A DNA stretch of 64,000 nt from Megamerina dolium (Eukaryota > Arthropoda > Insecta > Diptera > Megamerinidae), in contig OY978528.1 in the NCBI GenBank assembly GCA_963854835.1, positions 40,904,960 through 40,968,959 of the forward strand, given 5' to 3'. The notes beneath the pieces were generated by a model. It saw only the letters and a program-made list of their open reading frames with translations. It did not search any database and had not been told where the DNA came from. Shown here one piece after another: positions 37,200 to 47,409 of this stretch. Each line of letters opens with the position of its first letter. Within the stretch, counting starts at the first letter, position 1. Made by a program: the position numbers and the translations under genes.

Positions 37200-37466
37200 G
37201 GGTGCCGTAGCTCAGTGGTTAGTGTGTTGGCCTTCTGATCTGTAGGTCGTGGTTCAATCCCCGGCTGATGCATAACAAATTTAATATCGAAAATATTTCT
37301 CCTTCGAACGGTACCCACCTGTCGGCAAGCAATTGACAATTCTTCCGACAGTAACAACTTGCCATGAAAAAGCTTCTAAAAGAGCTCTGTGACAAAGCTC
37401 AGAAAAAGTGATGTCACAAGGGTTCTGCCTTTCGGAACCGGCTAAAATAAGTAGGTCCCTCCTAAT
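37200..37466 (+). mobile_element. tRNA-derived SINE, copy 5 (intact tRNA head, 3'-truncated)
   Basis: This copy has the cleanest tRNA-like head of the family: GGTGCCGTAGCTCAGTGG (A box) and GGTTCAATCCCCGGCTGA (B box). The family body follows up to AGTAGGTCCCTCCTAAT. The 3' end is missing and the sequence switches straight into an LOA RNase H relic. Confidence 0.88.
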
Positions 37467-37940
37467 GATGTCACTGACAGCCAAGCAGCAATAGATTCAG
37501 TTTACCTGAATTCATTATCAGAATTTATCATGGGTGCTAGGGCACAGTGACATATCAGGGAACGAAACCGCAGATGAGCTAGAAAAAAAGAGTACAACAT
37601 TGCAAACTAATAAGGAGAGTATTGGCATTCCAATGGCGTCGTGTAAACTTCTCCTAGACTTGGACGTCAGATTTGAGTTGGAACACTCGTGTGCAACTAT
37701 AAGATCAATCTAGCTAGTAATGAACATAAAACGAACAAAAGGCCTACTAAAGCTTAACAGATATGCGGTTAGTATGCTGGTGGGAATTATTACGGGGCAT
37801 TGCTTGATTGGTAGGGTGCAAATAGGCTAGGCACCTGGCTACTGCCCGAGCTGTGGCTATGAGGAAGAGTCAGAGCCCATAACTCACCGCCTGTGTGAGT
37901 GCCCGCAAAATGTCTCATCTGGGCAGTCACTTTATTCGAA
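37467..37940 (+). pseudogene. LOA-type LINE relic: RNase H and C-terminal zinc knuckle
   Basis: Frames read DSQAAIDS (catalytic Asp region of RNase H), WVLGHSDISGNETADELE (the HxD/ADELA region) and finally CPSCGYEEESEPITHRLCEC, a CCHC knuckle like that at the C terminus of LOA/I-type ORF2. Landmarks match the LOA copy at 49300-49800 (TDSQAAIKS, WVPGHRDIPGN, EADELA). Stops and frameshifts interrupt it. The RT part is absent; the preceding SINE may have caused or followed that loss. Confidence 0.8.
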
Positions 37941-38527
37941 AGTTTAAGTTTAAGTTTAGTTTGTACGTGAGCCTCACCAAGGAGTACAGAGAGGGAATAA
38001 GTAAGTTCAGAAAAAATACTAAGCAGTGAAAATGGATGGTGGTGAGTCTTGTGCTTTACCCCTCTAGGGATGATTCTGGTGATTTCAATGAATATTTCAA
38101 CATTCCCTTAATTTTGTTTTATGTTAGAGATGGTATCCGAATTGACCGAGTCAAACCGACGCAGGATGCGAATTTATCGATCCCAATTACATACATTCAT
38201 ATAGAAATTTTTATGTCGCCTGGTGGACGGGATCTTTTTCTTTTCTCTTGTAGCTCTGTTATCTCTAGTTTTTTGAATTTAATTTGTAATAACAGTTGAG
38301 GCTGTTTTTTAAGTTTGAAACACTGAATTTATTTTTTCAACAAAAATTGGTGAATTCATGAAATTATTCTCCTTTTAGCTTGATTACCTTCATGTAGCTT
38401 TTTTATAACAAGTGATGCCGAATTCAAAATAGGCTTCTATATAATAATGATCTTTGCTGTGAGTTCAAAAAGTTTATCTTCGAATCATTTCTCTATGTAT
38501 AGAAATAAAAAAAGTAACAAGCAACCA
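37941..38527. other. Intergenic DNA, no gene seen
   Basis: The frame at 38036-38299 has no recognised domain. No transposon ends were found. Confidence 0.45.
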
Positions 38528-38882
38528 GGATGCCTTAGCTAAGTAGTTAGTGCGCTGCCCTTCTGATGTGTAGGTCTTGGGTTAAATCGCCGACTGAAGC
38601 ACATCTCTCAATATCGAAAAGATTTTTCTTTCGAGTGGTACCCACCTGCCGGCAAGCAATTGGCAGTTCTTTCAACAATTTGCCATGAAAAGGCTTCTAA
38701 AAGGACTCTGCGACAAAGTTCAGAGAAACTGATGTCGCAAGAGTTCTGCCGTTCGTTCGTCTAAAATAAGTAGATCCCTTCTAATACTGTCCAAAATTGA
38801 ACACGCACAACAGTACTGGAAGTGCAGCTCGGCCAAAGGGCCCTTCGGGGCCTATAAGTGCCACATATTTATTTATTTTTTT
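38528..38882 (+). mobile_element. tRNA-derived SINE, copy 6 (full length, diverged)
   Basis: The A-box-like GGATGCCTTAGCTAAGTAGT and degenerate B box GGGTTAAATCGCCGACTGA are followed by the whole body. It ends GGGGCCTATAAGTGCCACATATTTATTTATTTTTTT. The head has more substitutions than copies 4 and 5. No clear target duplication was found. Confidence 0.9.
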
Positions 38883-41090
38883 AACCAAGGTCTGATCTAG
38901 ATATGCGGATAGGATACGGCAGTAATTCGTAATGAAATTCAGTCACTTTAGCTTTTACAATGACGAAGCAGCAGTGCAACTATCTGAAACACGGTACGCA
39001 TGTAAGATGTTGTTAACACGTTGTTTTAAGATGGTTACCATGTCATCATGTTACCATGTTACCATGCTCATTTGTCCTCGTATGACCACAATGTAGTTCT
39101 GTAAACTTTCTATAATGGGCAGTCTCCAGAATAGCTTTCCAGTTTAATTCCAGTTTCATTATTAATAAAAAAATATACACCGTGTCTGCTTTCAGTGGCT
39201 GTCAAAGCTAAACTTATGAACAGAAATTAATAAAATTCTATTGTGACGTTTGTTTAAGAGTGCCAGATTATACATCTAGATAATTAACACGATCACCTCG
39301 ATCAGTGTGCAATTTGTGCTACTTCTTCTGATAAAATTCATTCGACTGTAGTGATCGATAATATTTACAAAAATCTTATTATCGTTGTAATATTGCCGAT
39401 ATGAAAAATTCTCACGCTGTGATCGATAAATGGCGGACAAACAGACATAAAAATTTTACAAACAAACCAAAAATAACAAAAAATGGCGGTGATAATAACA
39501 ACTACTTACTTGTTGTCGTACACATATGCTCATATGATACTATATTACATATATTCATGTAACATGCAATGTACAACGCAAGAACTATGTAAACAGAAAC
39601 TTAACTGCAGAAGCACGAAACTGTCAACGCTCTCTGCATTTAAGCATCATAGGCATCATCTTAGAAGAGTAACATGCTGCCAGCGTTCAATATACAATAC
39701 GAGTACGAGTATTACCTGACTATTAGCACATGCTTTTGTATTATGTACAAAAATCCATACAAATGGGTTAGTAAATGTTGCACGTTCTGTTCGGTACGCT
39801 TGCATCACATGATGATACTTGCTTATGAGAATATTCATACGGACCTTCTTCTACCTATCATGTACCAATGCCGATGTCATTGATTGTAGTTTTAAGATAT
39901 TCATAAACATCCCAATGTTAGGTTCTTTTCTGTCGCTTAATTTTGCATGTTTAATATATATACTTTCTTTTTTGGTTTTTGTGAAATTTTGTTGTCGCGC
40001 TCTCATGAAGATGTTCTGATCTTGATAAAAAATTCTATAAACGTACCACTGAAAATAAATGTCGGAAATTGTCGGCTACGCTGTTTATGATTATTGTCAG
40101 TGTTACTTGGCTAGTTGTCGTTGTTGTTGTCGTGGTTGTTGCTGTAGTTGTTGTTGGTGGTTGTTATTTCCAAATAAGTCATTATTAACTAGTAGTAATG
40201 CATACAATACAAAGTAGTAGTAACTGCTCGTTTTTTTATGAAGATCTCCTGCGGTGAATCAGCAGTTCTAATATCAGGGAGTTCAATTGGGAGAAGCAGT
40301 ATCGGAGTTAAGAACATTTGAAGATGTCTTTTGGCTAAGACTTTTGCTGAAGCCAACAAACGACATACAACCATGTTTAGTTAATGCTGAAATACTCGTA
40401 TAGCAGACAGACCGATAGACAGATATTGAGCTATAGATATTGGTGTGTGTATATGACCAAAAATATATGTACAGGTAACATAAAACAATTGAATTAGCAT
40501 TACAAGACACACATACATACATATGTATATATAAATATACTTATATTATAGTAAGTTATAAAAAGTACATATGTTGCGTCTGCAAAACGTTGTCCAATTA
40601 CCGTGGTTTTATAAACGGCATGTGGGTTATGATTAGAATCATCAGAGTATACAAGCAGTTGGTCGCTTGGTATTTGGTTGCCAACTTTGGTGCTTTACAC
40701 TGATGTTTTAAGTTTGATAACTACTGAAAACAATAGCAGTTTGTATGCATTTGCAATTGGATGGAGCTCGAATGCGTAATTTTGAAGGAAGATGTAAACT
40801 TACAGCAACAACAACAAGAAATACTGTAATAACGAAGAGACTAATGATCCATATGAGCTAGATATTATCTAGATATCTAGCGGGTGTTTTTAAGAGGTAC
40901 AGGATACATTTCTTTTTTAACTTCTTCACAAATGACTTTAAACTCTCACCAATATCTTGACTCTGAGTTTAAATTATATTTAAACCACAAATTGAATTAG
41001 TTTACTTTATCGGAAGTGAACTTTCGATAGTCCTTCTAGAGAAAAGTTTAGTATTGCAGTCAAACCCAACTATGATATTTACTCGAGTTC
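38883..41090. other. AT-rich intergenic DNA, GTTGTT-rich runs
   Basis: A low-complexity GTTGTC/GTTGTT run lies at 40100-40170, and TACATACATATGTATATATA lies near 40511. No gene or transposon end was recognised. Confidence 0.5.
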
Positions 41091-41263
41091 GTTAAAGAAA
41101 GGCGCACCAATGTACCTCGTTCACCTACTCTAAAGACTCGGAAAGTTGTAGAAAAAGTTTTTCACTGTTTTCTCTTCCTCCTCTTTCTTCTCCTCGTCAC
41201 CTGCATTAAAATAAATAAAAGCAATTACAATGTAAATAGAAGCAATTACAAGCTAAATTTGTT

Positions 41264-41822
41264 ATGAACATTCAACGCTCACCACCAATAGTGATAATGC
41301 AAATAGCAGTAATACTCTCTTTCCCGCACAAAAAATGAATACACCACTACAATCACAATTTCAAAATTGTCAACTCTCTCTGCGCATTCGTATTTGGATA
41401 AGCTCACTTGGAGTTCGCAATGTCCCTCTCCTGAAGTGAACTCGCCGTTATCACCTAATCCTATCAACATAGAGTGTTTAGAAACAAATGAATCTAAACA
41501 AAATATCCCTAACAACATCAATGTAGTTAAAATAAAAAAATTTTCACGATAATAGAAATAACAATAACAGTCAAGATTATAATAAATAAATTGGTATTGA
41601 TCGCTATTTTCCAATTATAAATAAACGAAAACCAACTTCTCCACCAAATAAAGAAACGCCTATGAAAATGATTAAAACTAATAACAATAAAAGACAAAAA
41701 AGATTCTCGATATTAAATGATGAAAGCGATGAGCAGTCTACTGGAACGGAACAAAGGAAAACTAAACCGTCACCGTCTCACTCAAATGTTGGGGAAAAAA
41801 CAACTTTTTTATCGCCTCTCAA
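41264..41822 (+). pseudogene. Jockey C ORF1, N-terminal part
   Basis: The ATG at 41264 starts MNIQRS, matching the A1 start MSVQRS in position and sequence. The last part (RFSILNDESDE near 41700) matches the RYALFSSDEIDE block of A2. It is interrupted at 41822 by the LOA element. A stop follows the start by about 25 codons, so there were frame-breaking changes even before or after the insertion. Confidence 0.75.
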
Positions 41823-42269
41823 GGGGTCAAGCAAGTGTGCAGGTGTGCGGGTGTGTGGATGTGCGAGTGTGTCTGCACTTTCTTTGCAAGGTCAGAATAT
41901 GCGCAATACAGCCGTAGCTTTATATACGGCGCTAGCCTCTATCTGACCAAGACCGCTAGTGCGTGACTCTGTCACATCCTGCTTTTAGTGACCCTGATAT
42001 TTAACAGAACACTACGGATCTAGACCTGGGAGTGGATAAAATCCTTCACCCAATCCAGGGTGTTATGCGTTTCCGTGCCCACTGGTTAGTTTGCAGCCGG
42101 GGGACTTTACTGGCTGTATTTTAACGGAGCCTCTCTGATACCTGTCCGCCTCAGGGAGTAACTGTGGACTTTCCGAAGTATAGCGCTCTGCTTCGGACGA
42201 CCTCCAAGTCCCTTCTAAAAGATTAGACCGCGATGACTGATACGTCGGGTAAGCAGTCATATATTAAAT
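41823..42269 (+). other. LOA element 5' UTR
   Basis: This GC-richer leader contrasts with the flanking AT-rich Jockey sequence. It starts GGGGTCAAGCAAGTGTGC at the insertion point, contains a GTGTGCGGGTGTGTGGATGT run, and leads to the ORF1 start at 42270. Any promoter role is inferred only. Confidence 0.6.
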
Positions 42270-43514
42270 ATGGACAACAAAATAAAGATTGCCTCGGACA
42301 ATTCCGAAAACCCCAAAAGGCCTCCCCTGGAGGGCAGGCCCACGTCCACATCGGACACCACAGGGACTCGTTCTAAAATTGTAACTTCTTCGGGAAGCGT
42401 GGAGCATAAGATACTAAAGTCAGGCTCCTCCGATGTCCCTAAAGCACCTGTACGCAGGAGCACACCAGTTCTGGCCACCAAACCACTGGAATCGAGAAAA
42501 TCAGTGCAAGTTAGCAAAGGGTCTGTGACACCATATCAAGACCCGCTGCTACTAAGCCACTAACAAAGGCTGTGACTTCTGTTTCAGCAGCCACATCCCC
42601 TTTGGACTTAGTTCCATCAATTTCAGCTACTGCCTCTAATTTGAGAGCTCCCGCTAAACCAATTAGCGGGTCCATCCGGACATATCGGGAAAGAAGAGCC
42701 GCTTTCAGAATTACTGAAAAGCTCGGTGGCGTCCCGGTAACAGAACTCTCAGAGCGAGAAAAAGAATCTCTGGAGTGGGCAAAAGACATAATCGCTGAAC
42801 GCGAAAATGCTCGTTCTTCTAGACTTGCGTCCAAACGGCAACGTTCGCAAGAAGAGCAGCTGTCTAAGCCAAAAAAGGCGAAAACTTCGACTTGGGCCAC
42901 ATTCAATATCCAAGCGCGTTCCTTCAGTGACGTGGCAAAGGATCACCTTATCCTTGCCGTCATTGATAGGAACCATGAAGGTAGCGCACTGCCATTCGGG
43001 CAATGGCGCCTAGTGGAGATAAGTCTCCTAAGGATATACAGGCATATCTTGGCGAGGAACCCTGGCCCGGTCGTTTGCTGCAGAGATGCTGGATGGCATC
43101 AAGGACGCATCAAACTAATGTCCTTCGCGGACCAGCGATCGGCAGATCTCTTCAGAGAGGCCATCGCGAATGTTGGGGAGATTTGGCCCAACGCTCGGCT
43201 TGAGGCCGTTCCTAGGGACCAGATCCCCAATAGACCCATACCACGCGCCTGGATTCCAGCAGAGCCGTCAGATCCTAAGGAAATCTTGGATCATATGCGG
43301 CTCGCAAATTCATCCCTTCCCACAGATGATTGGAGGGTTGGAGATTGGAGGAGACAGCGATACGCTGTCAACGTCTGAGATGGTTGGCGACCTCTTCCGA
43401 GATGTGGAAGTTAGCACAGCGGATGAGTACGAGTTATTATGCTGTGACGTCGAGGACACCGATACGATGGTGACCGAGGCGTCTATATTAAATATTGCAA
43501 AGGAAGATGCTTAG
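42270..43514 (+). pseudogene. LOA ORF1 (DUF4780-like nucleic-acid-binding protein), two frameshifts
   Basis: The ATG at 42270 (MDNKIKIASDNSENPKRPP) opens a Ser/Thr/Pro-rich N-terminal part. The frame shifts near 42530-42563 and continues in another frame with a basic stretch (RSSRLASKRQRS). The C-terminal domain, HLILAVIDRNHEGSALPFG...W, then RPIPRAWIPAEPSDPKEIL and SSLPTDDWRV, looks like the DUF4780 family found in such ORF1 proteins. A second frameshift near 43340 leads to an acidic tail ending at 43514. The stop overlaps the ORF2 start (ATG at 43507), suggesting translational coupling. Confidence 0.78.
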
Positions 43515-43999
43515 GGTGGTCCAGATTAATCTGCACCACTCTAAAGCAGCGTCCCCTGCTCTCTTCCTCCGGCTAAGCGATAAAGCAGACGACGTCTTTT
43601 TAATTCAGGGACCGTGGATCCTGGATGACAAAGTGCGCGGACTAAGCTCCACAAATTATAGACTCTACTATGCTCAAAACGCAGGTAAGCCTCGATCATG
43701 TATTTTAGTGAAGAAATGCTACAAAGCATTCCTACTATCTGATTACAGCGACAAGGATACTGTGACCATTGCGCTAGATCATCAATCCCATATATATTGG
43801 CTGATGTCTGCGTACATGGCTCACGACCACACTGAGCCCCCACTTCACCCTATAATAAGGAAGGCAGTTCGGGAGGCGGAGAAACGCGAGGCGAATCTGG
43901 TGATGGGAGCCGATGCCAACGCACACCATTATGTCTGGGGCAGCTCAGATAACAACGAATGAGGTGAGTCACTTTTTGAAGATATTATTAGTTCTAACT

Positions 44000-46435
44000 G
44001 TCGGAAAATTCAGCCTCCACCAGAACACCTCCGATAACGGAATGAGGCTGATCGACTTCGCCGCAGCACGAAACATGGTAATTGGTGGTACCAGATTCCA
44101 GCATCTCGACATCCACAAAGCGACATGGCTGTCTCCAGATCATCGTACAAGAAACCAAATTGATCATGTGGTGATTGACGGAAGGCATGCTTCCAGTGTG
44201 ATGGACGTGAAATCGATCCGTGGTGCCAACATCGACTCGGATCACTACCTTGTTGCAGCTAAGGTGCGCACACGCTTATGTGTCGCAAATAACAAGAGAA
44301 GTCCCACACAGAGAAAGCTCGACGTCAGTAAGCTGCGATCACCAGAGACAGCAGATGCATTTTCCACTCGACTATCGGATCTGCTTATGCAGAACACTCC
44401 CCAACTTGATGATACATGCGCACGGTGGACACATATATCCCACTCCATGACTACTGCTGCCGAGGAGGTAATCGGTTACTACCGGCCTCTGAGGAATGAG
44501 TGGTATGATCAGGAGTGTCGCGACGCTACCGCAGAGAAAGACACCGCCTACAGAAGAACCCTGCGTGCAGGCGCAACGCGAGCTGTTAAGGAGCGGTATA
44601 GAGAGAAAAGGAGTGCAGAGAGACGTCTTTTCAGGCGCAAGAAGAGGGAGTTGGAAAGACGTGAGTGTGAGGAAATAGAGATGTGTACCGACAAGAATGA
44701 GACTCGAAAATTCTTCGAAAAGATCAAGCGCCTAAGTGGAGGTTTAAATCCCGGAGCCTCTTCTTGTCGTGATGGAAATGGGAATCTGGTTACAGATGTC
44801 CAGAGTGTACTGAGCCTATGGAGGGAACACTTCTCCACGTTACTGAATGGCGATGCTACGAACAATTCCGCCAGTGGAGGAGATTGCCCGATAACCCCAA
44901 TTACAGATGATGGAGTTGATGTTCCACCACCCGACTATGACGAGGTTGAAACGGCCATTTTAAGGCTGAAGAACAACAAAGCTGCAGGTGCTGATGGCCT
45001 GCCTGCCGAGTTGTTTAAGACCGGAGGCGATGAGCTGCTCACCCGCATGCACCAGCTCATAAGCAGAATATGGTCGAATGAAAGCATGCCTGATGATTGG
45101 AGGCTCAGTGTTCTCTGTCCTGTACATAAAAAAGGAGACCCCACAATTTGCGCCAACTACCGTGGAATAAGTCTCCTGAGCATCGCATACAAGGTTCTAT
45201 CGAGCGTACTGTGTGAAAGGTTGAAGCCTATGCTCAGCAACCTGATTGGACCTTATCAGTGTAGCTTCAGACCTGGTAAATCCACCATCGACCAGATTTT
45301 CACACTGCGCCAAATCCTGGAGAAGACCCAAGAAAAACAGATCGACACACACCACCTATTTGTTGATTATAAAGCCGCTTTCGACAGTCCGGTAAGGGAT
45401 TACCTCTACGCAACAATGTCTGAGTTCGGTATTCCTGCAAAGCTCATTCGACTTTGTAGAATGACACTGCATAACTCTCGTTGTGCAGTGAAAATTGGGA
45501 AGGACCTCTCCGCACCGTTTAATACCGAACGGGGTTTCAGACAAGGTGATTCGTTATCGTGCGACTTCTTCAATCTTATTATGGAGAAAATAATATGAGC
45601 TGCTGATCTACGACATAATGGCACTATCTTCAACAAAAGTGTCATGCTGTTAGCGTATGCCGACGATATTGACATAATCGGCATGAACACGCGAGCAGTC
45701 AGTGCAGCATTCTCAGAGTTGGAAAGAGAGTCGCGTCGGATGGGTCTCACGGTGAACGAGGGCAAGACGAAGTATCTAGTGTCAACAAACAAAGAGTTCC
45801 GGCGTCTTGGACAGCACGTCACTGTTGACAACTACGCTTTTGAAGTAGTAAGGGACTTTGTCTATCTTGGAACCAGCATTAACAGCAGTAATGACGTCAG
45901 CTTGGAGATCATGCGTAGGATAACTCTTGCTAACAGGTGTTACTTTGGGCTGAGTAAGCAATTGAAAAGTCGAGCCCTCTCTCGAAGAACGAAAACTACA
46001 CTCTACAAGTCTCTCATCATGCCTGTCCTAACATGTGGCGCTGAAGCCTGGACAATTTCCATCTCGGATGAGCGAATGCTTGGAGTCTTCGAGAGAAAGG
46101 TCCTACGCAGGATCTTTGGACCTATTTGCGTTGGTGGCGAGTACCGAATAAGGTACAACCATGAGCTGTACGAGCTATATGCCGATATTGACATAGTAAA
46201 GCGCATCAAAATCCAGCGGCTGCGCTGGCTAGGTCATGTCGAGCGAATGGAAGAACACGCTCCAGCTAAGAAGGTGTTATATTCGGAACCCGCTGGAGGA
46301 CGACGCAGAAGAGGAAGACCAAACCTCCGGTGGAAAGACCAAGTACTTGAGAACCTGACGGCACTTGGAATTTCTAACTGGCGCCAGCTAGCGAAGAACA
46401 GAGATGGCTGGCGAAGCATGTTATTTTCGGCCTAA
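44000..46435 (+). pseudogene. RTE ORF (endonuclease C-terminal part + RT), one nonsense codon
   Basis: One frame runs through the whole element. Its single break is TGA at 45596-45598, where the full-length antisense copy has an Arg codon (VIRAADLRHN). Before the stop: IDHVVIDGRH, NIDSDHYLVAA, NNKAAGADGLPAELFK, LCPVHKKGDPTICANYRG, FRPGKSTIDQIFTLRQIL, HHLFVDYKAAFD and GFRQGDSLSCDFFNLIME. After it: LAYADDIDIIGM, the RLRWLGHVERMEEHAPAKK block, GGRRRRGRPNLRWKDQV and stop at 46435. The apparent N-terminal extension upstream of 44000 is out-of-frame LOA DNA. The remaining protein would lack the N-terminal part of the endonuclease. Confidence 0.93.
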
Positions 46436-46473
46436 ATCGATATTCGGTTGTTATGGCCACATAAGTAAGTAAG
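44000..46473 (+). mobile_element. RTE-clade LINE, 5'-truncated, inserted in the LOA endonuclease
   Basis: The exact 14-bp repeat TATTAGTTCTAACT lies at 43986-43999 and 46474-46487. Removing the element and one repeat joins LOA codons in frame (ISSNLTLAN). The 3' end is GGTTGTTATGGCCACAT plus an (AAGT)n tail at 46460-46473. It begins inside the endonuclease, so the first third is absent. It is the best preserved RTE copy here and probably the youngest. Confidence 0.95.
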
Positions 46474-46633
46474 TATTAGTTCTAACTTGACTCTCGCAAA
46501 CATGGGTACAGAACCGACCTTTATTACCTGCAACAGAGAGGAGATTTTAGATATAACCCTTTCAAACGACTCTTCGGACTGTCTAGTTAGGGGATGGAGG
46601 GTTGACAAAGAACATTCTTTCTCGGATCATAGG

Positions 46634-47409
46634 TGTCTACGCCAGACTATTACATCACGCGCACTGTCTGTTGTCACCCATATAGAAGACGAAGGCAACT
46701 CTGACTTTATCAGTCAGCAGTCGATTCGTTATTCTTGTTCTTCTTTTTTTCCTTCTTATATATTTGTTCTCGACACGAAGTGCGCGCATTTTTTATTATT
46801 ATACATATTTTATTTTATACATATAGTTCGAGTGTTTTTTGTACTTTACAAAAAAATTATAAATTATAAATTATATCCATTTCTAATCGTTTTCTTGTAA
46901 TAAACAATACACATAAACATATACAAGTATATCTCGAGTGTTTTTTCTTTGTACAAAGTGGTGTACATCAGAAACAATTCGTTTGTAATTTTCGTGCTTT
47001 TCTTCTTCATTTAATACGAAATTTCTTTCGATAAGAAGAATAATCTAAATAAATCAAAATTTGATTTAAACATACATTTTAAATAATGGTATTGACCAAA
47101 TAATCTAAATAAATAAAAAGTTTGCAAGTGGCAAACAAGATGACGACGAAAAATGACGCTAACAGCAAACATCATCAATAGAGAAAACACCGGCAACAAC
47201 GACAAAAATCCCACAGAATATATAATCTCACATGATCGACAACAAGTAGATTTTTTTATATTTTATAATTTATTATTTCTTTAATTAAAAATCGGTTACA
47301 TTTAAACAATTTTCATTTTTCAGAAAGCAAGAAGCGGTCGGTAATTGTGTTAGCAGGAACATCAACTCAACCAAGGTGTGAGCCCACCGGCATCTCTCTC
47401 ACACGTTCA
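46634..47409 (+). mobile_element. Solo LTR (776 bp) inserted in the LOA endonuclease/RT linker
   Basis: It begins TGTCTACGCCAGAC and ends CTCACACGTTCA (TG...CA ends). It is flanked by the 5-bp repeat ATAGG at 46629-46633 and 47410-47414. Taking it out joins the LOA codons in frame at SDHR/YISF. There are no gag or pol remains, so it is a solo LTR left by LTR-LTR recombination. An AATAAA lies at 46899-46904. A 5-bp duplication fits BEL/Pao or gypsy-type elements; I cannot choose. The strand shown is arbitrary. Confidence 0.88.

Noticed and set aside
37200..37271. A genuine tRNA gene
   Set aside because: The A and B boxes are present, but the same head recurs in other SINE copies with a shared body and tail, and I could not fold a convincing acceptor stem.
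43913..43999. N-terminal extension of the large RTE reading frame
   Set aside because: These codons are out-of-frame LOA endonuclease DNA left of the insertion point; the 14-bp duplication ends at 43999.
46487..46900. A 137-residue gene
   Set aside because: The first part is LOA endonuclease and the second part is read into the solo LTR.
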